Positions 52,441-60,000 of a DNA stretch of 60,000 nucleotides are shown here, piece by piece; position 1 is the first letter of the stretch; each line of letters opens with the position of its first letter. The position numbers and the translations under genes are program-made. The notes beneath the pieces were generated by a model. That model ran no database searches. It had not been told where the DNA came from and was given only the letters and a program-made list of their open reading frames with translations. The stretch comes from Nymphaea colorata (Eukaryota; Streptophyta; Magnoliopsida; Nymphaeales; Nymphaeaceae): NCBI RefSeq assembly GCF_008831285.2, contig NC_045140.1, positions 8,368,505 to 8,428,504 of the forward strand. Reading direction: 5' to 3'.

Positions 52441-52617
52441 TGAGTCAAACATCTCCTTCCCATCCCAAACCTTAACCCTACTCCCAGCCATCAACGCAGG
52501 CCCTCCACTGTTCGATCCTTCCCTCCGGCCACCATCGCTAACCTCGGCCCCATCCTCCTTCGAATCTTAGCACCGACATCCAGCGATTGGTGGAACGGCT
52601 GATGGCAACCAATGGTA

Positions 52618-52621
<4 letters not shown>

Positions 52622-52654
<33 letters not shown>
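52622..52654. repeat. (CT)n microsatellite inside the hAT element
   Basis: About 16 CT units. Confidence 0.95.
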
Positions 52655-52655
<1 letters not shown>

Positions 52656-52939
52656 AATCAGGGAAAACATGGTTTCTGAAACCCTCTCTCCCTCAAGTGA
52701 GAGATGGGTCCTTTAGTGCTCTCTCTCTCATGTTCCCTCAAACCCTCGCTTGACCAAAGGTCTGCTCTCTCAGACCCTCGTTCGAGCGAGGGTCTGTTCT
52801 TGCTCAATTACTCGAGCAGGTGTTTTGGAAATTGAAACCGATTTTAGGTTTTGAGGCTTTCAATCGTTCTTTTTATTCTTTTAGATTTTTGGAACTTATG
52901 ATTGTTCTTCTCCTTTGCAGAACTACCTTTTGCTACTGG

Positions 52940-53196
52940 CCTCTTCTTCCTCCTTCCACAGTAGCATATGCTATTTCCGTCTTCTTCCCCCTTCCACAGT
53001 AGCATCTGCTATTTCCGTCTTCTTCCCTCTTTCACTTCCACAGCAGAAGCATCTGGAACTACTGCCATCTTCTTCCCCCTTTCACTTCCACAGTAGAAGC
53101 ATCTGGAACTACTGTCATCTTCTTCCCCCTTCGACTTTCACAGCAGAAGCATCTGGAACTACTGCCGTTCTCCCTTCCACAGTAGAAGTATCTGGA
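52940..53196. repeat. Minisatellite, ~44-50-bp unit x6, each unit shaped like a 3' splice site
   Basis: Six diverged units each contain a pyrimidine-rich stretch (TCTTCTTCCCCCTTTCAC-like) ending TTCCACAG, followed by TAG or CAG and AAGCATCTGGAACTACTG (first two units CATCTGCTATTTCCG). The pyrimidine tract plus CAG in every unit resembles an intron acceptor. Confidence 0.8.
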
Positions 53197-53479
53197 AGAC
53201 TGGAACAAACAAATAATCGAGTTAAATGAGTCGGTCGAGTCAATCTCGAGCTCGAACACAATCAATCGAGTCAAGCTCGAGCTACCATTGTAAAGCTCTA
53301 CTCGAGTTCGAGCTGAGCTCGAGCTGGCTGAGCTCGGGCTTGACTCGGCTCATGTTCAGCCCTAACAAGAAGAAACTCCTCTGCTTTCCAGTTCTCATTA
53401 TGCTTGGAGTTTTTCACCCCTGACCAAAAAAGTCCTTGCAATTCAGAGTTTACAACAAACATAAGTCTCTGGACTCCAC

Positions 53480-54800
53480 CTTTATCCTCTCTGATTGACT
53501 GTAATATGATGTCTACACTTGAAATGAAGGCCAGGATTTGGTCTCATCCATGATCTACACCAGATCCCTAACCATTTGATGTCTTCCTTCATCCAGTGGG
53601 CACCACTGCAAAAGTCCATCATATCTTTCCAAATCATTGTAGGAACTTCCTCTTTTAACAGTGTTACCTTCATGAAGAATTGTGTTCCTTGATTTCCATA
53701 TGTGCCAAACAATAATAGGTAACAACAGCCTCCAATAGTTGTTACTAGTTCTAACCTAAAATTTCCTATTTCACCACCATTCAAATGCATCATTTAAGGA
53801 ATCCCAATCATGAAGTTTGACATTGAGTCTACCTGCAACAAATTGCCAAATCTTTTGACTAAACTTACACTAAATGAAAATGTAAAAGTGAGATTCCTCA
53901 GATGTCTCACATAAGCAACATCTATTGGCTAACTGGAATTAAATATTTTTTAATGCATCAAGTGTCAACAATTTTCCTTCCAAAGCTTAAAAAACAATTC
54001 CATTTAGCTCTTGGAAGAGCATCAGTATACCAAAACTTGACCCTCCATCATTCCGATGAGCCCTTTTCTCTTATCTCCTCATATATGTCTTTCCTAGACA
54101 TCTTCTCTGCCGCTACTCGGTTCCATGCCAAGTGATCTGAATTGGTCAAAACCGTAGTGTAAGTAGCAACATGAAGAATCCACTGCGAGCTGCGCTGGAT
54201 CACAATTTAATTGAACTTGGCTAGAGCAAAAGCAACTGAGACTCCAAATATTTCTTGAATTTTCTCCTTTCATGCCCATTGAGAAATATTTAATCACCCC
54301 GATCCCCAACTATCACTCCAAAAGTTGGCACGTCTGCCATCACCCACATACCCTTTGATATGGTGACCAGCTTCATCCCAACTCCATTGCAGGCCCTTCC
54401 AAAACTACGAAGATCTTGCAACATATTAGCTAAGCCCATATGCCCTGATTGGACAGATGTTTCCCACAAATAAGATTGACCCATTGACACTTAGTACATA
54501 GCAACCTTATAGCTAAGAAAATTAATTGAGCCTTATTGAATTGTATTAGACTAATCAGACCAATTCCTCCTTCTAAATGTGGCTTGCATAGTTTGCTCCA
54601 ACTAAGAAGATATAGTTTCCTTTCTTCTCCCAGATCACCCTAAATAAATCTGCATCATTCTCTCTCAATGAACATAAGCACCACCCTAAGAATCTTAAAA
54701 ATTCCATCCAATACACTACCAATTGATTGAGAACATGTTTAACTAAACATATCTTTCCTGCGTAGGATAGGAGTTTTCCTTTCTATGCTACCATTTTTTT
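53480..54800 (-). pseudogene. LINE (L1-type) ORF2 C-terminal remnant
   Basis: Read leftward in shifting frames. LLSYAGKICLVKHVLNQLVV with YWMEFL (about 54,700-54,770) matches the plant LINE reverse-transcriptase thumb (LSxGGRxxLIKSVLxSxPxY). Then come the WSWDEAGHHIKGYVGDGRRA and FWSDSW segments (IGDGxxxxFWxDxW in the family), a zf-RVT-type stretch, and WHIWKSRNTILHEG near 53,680. Multiple stops make it dead. Its 3' end lies about 100 bp from the hAT element. No poly-A tail or target duplication could be identified. Confidence 0.75.
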
Positions 54801-55707
54801 TCATTACCTTAGAATTCAGGCTTCCACGCAACCTATTTCCAAGCTTCCCAGAAAACAATACAAAGTTAGTGCGGGATCAACATGATTCAATGGCTCCTTT
54901 TTCATAGGAAGGAAGCTCCCCGCCAAAATAGTTGCTACTATTGTGGTGTTTTTGTTATCAAATACATACATAGAAGTAATCTACAACGGCAACAAACCTG
55001 TTTTTTCATAAGACAGTATATATACTACATCTCTGAAAACAGCTACTTGGTGGAAAAAGTTACATCATAAGAAGGCCAAACCAGACGAAGAAGAAGAAAC
55101 CAGAAACCAATGACATAATAGTTTGCGTGAATTTTATATTAGGTTCTGATTTAAAACCGGAGGGCACAAAAAATGAGATCAACTCTCACAAACTAGACAT
55201 TGGAATCAGTTTTATGTCAATCAACCTCATAAAGGGATTTGGTTTCAAATTTTGGGTGGTCACTATCACGTTTTAATTAATGAGGTTTGTGGTCTCTCCT
55301 AAAAATAGTGGAAAAACCACTCATCCTTTAAGAAAAAAAACATTTCTAAAAATGTAAATTTCACTTGTTAAAACAAAAAAAATCACTAGTTTTATTGTTA
55401 AAGAAATCAGATTGATTTTGGATTTGAATTCCGGTTGAATTTCATGACTAAGGTTACGCTCAAGAGATCCGGATCTTACGAGTTAAGGTTAGGCCAGGGG
55501 CCAAGAGTTGGAGTTCAGATCTGGTGCTTCGGTTCTGGATGCGGCATCATCCGATCGGTTTGAACCTGAACCGCACGGTAGATCAAAACCCGAAGCATCC
55601 GCCGTTTCTTTGGATCCGGAAAACGATTATCCCGGAGCGTATAAACAGTGTTACGAGACAAAGATCCAGGGTGGCTCCCTCTCTCTCCCTCTCTTTCTAC
55701 AGAGGAA
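54801..55707. other. Intergenic DNA and probable FATA promoter
   Basis: AT-rich to about 55,440, then a GC-richer stretch leading into the FATA leader. The leader contains a CTCTCTCCCTCTCTTTC tract at about 55,680-55,698, common in plant 5' UTRs. Confidence 0.5.
55640..55646 (+). promoter_or_regulatory. Candidate TATA box of FATA
   Basis: TATAAAC lies 62 bp before the start codon. That would leave a very short leader, so a more distal promoter is equally possible. Confidence 0.3.
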
Positions 55708-58700
55708 ATGCTGCACGGCTGCAAGGTGTCCGGTTTTTCTCGGGGGACACTTCTCCAACCGTCCTTCAATCGCCGGAATGTCGGTTCCCAGCCCCTAAGC
55801 CGGCGTGATATTCGGTTAGCACCGGCGTCTTCGTCGGCTTCCGTCGCCCATGGACTCCCAGATCTGGCCGTCTCTGAACCGTCCAGCGACACCAGGGAGA
55901 GTCTCGCCGATCGGCTACGCCTCGGGAACTTGGAGGAAGACGGTTTCTCGTACAAGGAAAGGTTCATCGTGCGGTGCTACGAGGTCGGCGTCAACAGGAC
56001 GGCCACGATCGAGACGGTCGCGAATCTTTTGCAGGTACTGCTGTAATGAGTTTCTTCTTCATTGGCTTATGTTACGGTCAGATTTAGTAAATCCGGTATT
56101 CTATTTTTCTCTTTTTGGGCCCCTGCTCTTTAGGTCGTCGATTTGTGAGTGCTTGCTCGTTGAATCTCATGTTCAGCAGAATCTAAGTGTTCAATGAGCT
56201 TTATTTTGGGAAAGATGTGCACGAAATGACTTTTTCTCTTTGCTGCATGAGCTCGGTTTGGGCTGGTTGTCTATGTGAATAAGCAGATATTCCATGCATT
56301 ATGCATGAAGTAGCAAGTTGGTATAAATGCCTTTTAGAAATAAAAACAGACAACTGGGGTATACGCAAAGAAATTTACTCTACATGCAATGGATCTTATA
56401 GTTACATAAAGCACAGGAACGATCTTGATGCATGGCGGAGTAAGACACCTAGACTTGACGACTTAGTGGCTTAATGAGAGCCCCATGTGGTCCTCCATCC
56501 TTGGATTGGCTGTAGAGAGGGAAAATTTGTGCTTGGTAAACTCCTTTTGGTTTAATCTTTTTCATTTGTGTCGATAGCAGTTCCTTCTCTTTCCTCATGA
56601 ATTTGAGTTCCAAATTGGACAGAGATATTTAATCTGCTTGGAGTCGATCTTTAGTAGCCCAAACTAATGATTCATGAGTTATTTATTCGACGTGCGTGTG
56701 AGCTTCAGGTCAAGGCTGATTTTGATAGCCGGTTTGAAAAGTTGGTTAACCAAGTACATAAACAGGGCCATCAATAATGTTGCTTATCGTTCCATTGTTC
56801 TCTTATGTAGGAAGTTGCATGCAGCCATGCACAGAGCGTTGGTTTTTCAACTGATGGATTTGCTACCACCAATACAATGAGAAAGCGAAACCTTATATGG
56901 GTTGCAGCTAGAATGCATATTGAAGTGTACAAGTATCCAGCTTGGTATGCTTGCAAGTTCTTGTGTTGTTGCTAATTTTGATGCTCTTTTGTTAGCTGGA
57001 TTCAGTTGAACTAAGACCATTTCAGGGCCGATGTGGTGGAAATTGAGACATGGTGCCAAGGAGAAGGAAAAATTGGTACAAGACGTGACTGGATCTTAAA
57101 GGACTTCGCAACAGATACAGTTATTGGAAGAGCTACCAGGTAGATTAACACACTGGTTTACTGAAGCTGTGTATGTCCCACACTAGTTTTGGCTAATGTT
57201 TATGTGTTAACATAATTTCTCACTTCTCAGTATTTAGATACTGATTTGCTGTAATTCTATAACTTCAAATGCTTTAGCTATAACATTCAAATGTCAATTG
57301 TCAATTCGTCATGCATCTCTATCATGCCAATTTTTGTGTGATTAGAATAACATGCAGTCCTCCATCGTCGCTTCTGGTACACAGAAGCAAAGACAATCCT
57401 TCATATTTCATACCTTATGGTATATGACCTATAGTCCTATACTCCTATAACCTATCAGATCTCAAACGAGCATGATCCATCTTCTTCTCACTTTGTTTGT
57501 CAAAGTTTTAATCTGGTGAGAAGAGTTTGTGATATTGGTTGAAACCATGGTCACAAAAAGCTTTCTCAAGTTTTAAACAGCGAGGTTTTTCTGGGGCATA
57601 ATATGGCGAGCTTGAAAAAAAAGGAAAAATATGGTAATTTTTTAAAAAAAAAAAAAAAACTAAAAATGAAGGGAAAATAAAATAAGTAAGAAAGTAATAG
57701 CACAAACATCAAAAAATAAGTTGATTTGCAACAAATAAAAGTTAGAAAATGAAAAAAAAAAATGTTTGGCATTAGAAAAAACATGAATAAACTAAAAAAG
57801 GAAAAAATGCAAAAAATTCATTTTTTTTCATTTTAACCTTGTTTTAAGAAAAGACGGGGTTTTTTTTTAAGTTTTAAATGGAAAATTTATTTATCATGCC
57901 TTTTTCACATTTTTTTGGAAAAAAATGTTTTTTTTGTGATTACGGTTGAAATACAATGGTAAGAGTTTGAGGCTAAGTCGCATGGGTACTTCAATAAGGT
58001 CTACATACCTATGTCACCGTACTTGTACCTCAAATGAGTACTTGGACACACTTGGGTACTTTTTAGCTCGAAGCTGATCCAAACTATTTAATTTTACTTA
58101 ATTTAATTTGTTCCAACTCAGTTTTTATTTTGTTTTTCAGAGTTATTGTTCATTAACATATAATGTTTCTATTTATATCACTTATGTATTTAGATGTTGA
58201 TTTCATTTTGATTTTTTTGTGCTCTTTTGCATATATACATATATGTATCCTGTTGTATGATCGTATCTCCATACCCACATTTTTTGAAGTTACCGTATCC
58301 ATACTTGTATCTCCATACCCCTGCCCAAGTCGTACCATGTGACTTAGATTTGAGGAGTAGTAGAATAGCATTTGGAAATTTTGCTTTTTTGTACAGACAT
58401 ATGTTTGCCATATTTGTATATGGGTGTACACAAATATACTTAACATTTATGAAATGACATGTAGCAAGCAAAGGAAAAAAGTGGGTAAAACAACATAAAA
58501 ACTGTAGTGTGTGTTTTATTATGTTCTTTCAACAGCCTTTACGGGAGTTTTTTTTAATGCTGATTGCTTGGAGCTGTTTTGTGCCCCAGTAAATGGGTGA
58601 TGATGAATGAAGTGACAAGACGTCTTGAGAGAGTTACAGATGATGTGCGGGATGAACTGTCACTTTACTGTCCACAAACTCTAAGGTACCTCAAATGGAT

Positions 58701-60000
58701 CCTATTTTTCTTCCTGCATGGTTTAGCATTTACTGAAAGAAACAACTGTATGGTGTGCTTTTGTTATCAAGAATGAGAATTCAAGTAAGAAGGGCCAGGT
58801 TGGGCCCCCGGTACCTGGCCCGGGTGGAGTTCCAACTAGGAGGTGGTTTATGCAAAGACAGGACTAGGTCTCCTTCAGCTATGGTAATGATCTAGTTGAC
58901 AATCCTATTAGATCTCTCTAGCTTTTGTGACTCCATAAATCCCTTTCTCTGTCTCTCATAGGATACTGTAATTCTTATGAAGATGGCTTCTTAACATGGG
59001 GGAGTGTATTTTAACTTTGACAGCTTTGCTAATCGCTTATGCCAACCTCATGCACCTAATCAGGTTAAAGTCAATTGTGCTCTCAAGTTGAATTTAGGGA
59101 TTCAATGATGCCAACCCAGTGGTTATGGTTCCAGGGATGTCAATGCATAAAACAAAGTCTTGTTTCTGTGAAATTCTATCTATTAATTAATCCAGAAAAG
59201 AAAAACTTTTTACATCCACCTGACACCATATTAAGCGAAATTGGGAAAGCAAATCCGGGGCATGAAACATGAGTACTATTATGTGTTGTCTTGCTGTGTC
59301 AAACACTTAGCCCTTTCGAGGTGTCATGTGATGCTAAATGGTCGTTTATTGTAACTTGATTATGATGCACAACATGGTAAATTGGTAATGTTGATTGAGA
59401 ATAAAAAATCATTCGTTACATCCACCTGGCACCAGATTAATGCTTGGCAAAGCAAATGGAAGGTATGAAACAGGAGTAATGTTAAGCATTGTCCTGCTGT
59501 GTCAAATACTTAGCCATCTGTAGGTGATGTACTCAACTAGTCTTTCTCTTTTCAGACTGGCATTTCCTGAAGAGGACAGCTTCTGTTTGAAAAAAATCCC
59601 GAAGCTTGATGATCCAGCTCAGCATTTGCTGTCGGGACTCATGGTGAGAACATTTCCTTTGTCTTAAAAATAATCAAGGACACAAGTTACCTGAGTTTTT
59701 CAGTTTTAAATTAGCTTTGTTCTTAATTCTTGCAGCCTAGGCGCTCAGACTTTGACATGAACCAGCATGTGAACAACGTGACCTATATTGGTTGGCTTCT
59801 TGAGGTGAAAACATCTCTCTTTGGTTGTTAATGCATGATTATTTTGAAATTCATTGCTTACTGTGTACTAGAATCTGAACTAAGCAAAGCTAGCAAAGTC
59901 ACAGTTTTCTTCCTTTCAACAACAGAGTATGCCGCAAGAAGTATTAGACAGACATGAGCTTCAAACCATCACTTTAGATTACAGAAGGGAATGCCAACGA
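55708..60000 (+). CDS. FATA: Acyl-ACP thioesterase FatA (plastid), 3' end beyond the window
   Basis: Exons: 55708-56034, 56811-56944, 57026-57139, 58590-58685, 59556-59643, 59736-59804 and 59926 onward, all GT-AG and in one frame, giving 301 codons in the window. FatA hydrolyses acyl-ACP, chiefly oleoyl-ACP, in the plastid stroma and releases fatty acids for export. The first ~65 residues are rich in Ser and Arg and poorly conserved, as expected for a plastid transit peptide. Conserved core: RLGNLEEDGFSYKERFIVRC (71-90), YEVGVNRTATIETVANLLQ, HAQSVGFSTDGFATT, ARMHIEVYKYPAWADVVEIE, GKIGTRRDWILKDF and SKWVMMNEVTRRL. The second hotdog repeat carries DMNQHVNNVTYIGW, whose Asn262 and His264 are the expected active-site pair. 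It is followed by LDYRREC (Cys299). FatA is preferred over FatB by these blocks and by the absence of the FatB hydrophobic N-terminal segment. About 65-75 C-terminal residues are missing. The start at 55708 fits the MLxxxCxVS opening; in-frame upstream codons also exist. Confidence 0.92.
57546..57944. mobile_element. 399-bp MITE, CATTGTCACA family, in FATA intron 3
   Basis: The left end CATGGTCACAAAA and the inverted right end CGTAATCACAAAA agree at 10 of 13 positions. Flanks GTTGAAAC (57538-57545) and GTTGAAAT (57945-57952) form a 7-of-8 target duplication. The GGGGCATAATATGGCGAGCTT core near the left end aligns with GGGTATAATACGGCAAAGTT in the element at 39791-40111. Confidence 0.7.
57973..58347. 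mobile_element. 375-bp MITE, CTAAGTC family, in FATA intron 3
   Basis: The left end CTAAGTCGCATGG and the inverted right end CTAAGTCACATGG differ at one of 13 positions. Flanks GTTTGAGG (57965-57972) and ATTTGAGG (58348-58355) match at 7 of 8, again an 8-bp hAT-type duplication. The interior has repeated GGTACTT / ATCTCCATACCC motifs. It starts only 28 bp after the preceding MITE. Confidence 0.7.

Larger units (their letters stand above)
51952..53364. mobile_element. 1413-bp non-autonomous hAT-type transposon
   Basis: A perfect 12-bp inverted repeat TAGGGCTGAACA / TGTTCAGCCCTA closes the element. A perfect 8-bp duplication ACAAGAAG flanks it at 51944-51951 and 53365-53372, the hallmark size of hAT elements. 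About 170 bp inside each end is packed with CTCGAG/GAGCTC/AACGAGCC-type subterminal repeats on both strands. The interior encodes no transposase. It holds two minisatellites and a (CT)n run, and its GC-richer central part may be captured host DNA. Open frames inside it are low-complexity (Ser/Pro/Leu) and are not called genes. Confidence 0.85.

Noticed and set aside
52008-52475. 155-codon Ser/Leu/Pro-rich frame on the + strand, and its antisense Glu/Gly-rich frame
   Set aside because: Both fall inside the hAT element over its subterminal repeats and minisatellite. They show low complexity and no domain.
53482-53793. 103-codon - strand frame as an independent gene
   Set aside because: It is one frame of the decayed LINE. 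The neighbouring frame carries WHIWKSRNTILHEG.
55515-55967. 150-codon - strand frame and two overlapping + strand frames at the FATA 5' end
   Set aside because: They overlap the FATA first exon and leader. Only the frame ending in the conserved RCYEVGVNRTATIETV block has family support.

Overview
This window is nuclear DNA of a flowering plant. It carries spliced plant genes with GT-AG (and probably two GC-AG) introns: an auxin-efflux PIN protein, a plastid FatA acyl-ACP thioesterase, a DUF707 protein and a plant protein beginning MAYIPPHKR. The rest is AT-rich DNA full of Ty1/copia, Ty3/gypsy, LINE and small DNA-transposon remnants and long (TA)n/(CT)n microsatellites. I cannot name the species from sequence alone.

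Layout. 0.66-5.4 kb, + strand: C-terminal eleven exons of a DUF707 gene. 5.4-10.0 kb: intergenic, with diverged repeats and a GC/purine-rich island. 10.0-20.8 kb: a nested retrotransposon cluster. A degenerate + strand copia element (10005-20777) holds a complete-length but dead - strand copia element (10251-15071) inserted exactly at the end of its primer-binding site. It also holds a probable 1.65-kb solo LTR and a 357-bp DNA transposon. 21.6-23.4 kb, - strand: a six-exon PIN gene with a medium-short loop. 23.4-30.4 kb: intergenic, with MITEs, tandem duplications and microsatellites. 30.5-32.8 kb: a decayed - strand Ty3/gypsy gag/protease next to a degenerate ~110-bp tandem array. 33.8-34.0 kb: a striking (CT)(TA)(CT)(TA) compound microsatellite. 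37.6-43.2 kb, - strand: a seven-coding-exon gene of the MAYIPPHKR family, whose 3-kb intron contains a MITE and a probable solo LTR. 44-52 kb: intergenic, with copia scraps and CACTA-like ends. 51.95-53.36 kb: a 1413-bp hAT-type non-autonomous transposon with a perfect 8-bp target duplication. 53.5-54.8 kb, - strand: a LINE fragment. 55.7-60.0 kb, + strand: a FATA gene running off the window, with two MITEs side by side in its third intron.

The four genes are unrelated single plant loci and show no operon-like or cluster logic. The structure not explained by the genes lies in the mobile DNA: several small transposons have target-site duplications and terminal inverted repeats readable directly. 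One MITE family occurs in introns of two different genes. I see no evidence of an undescribed biochemical or defence system.
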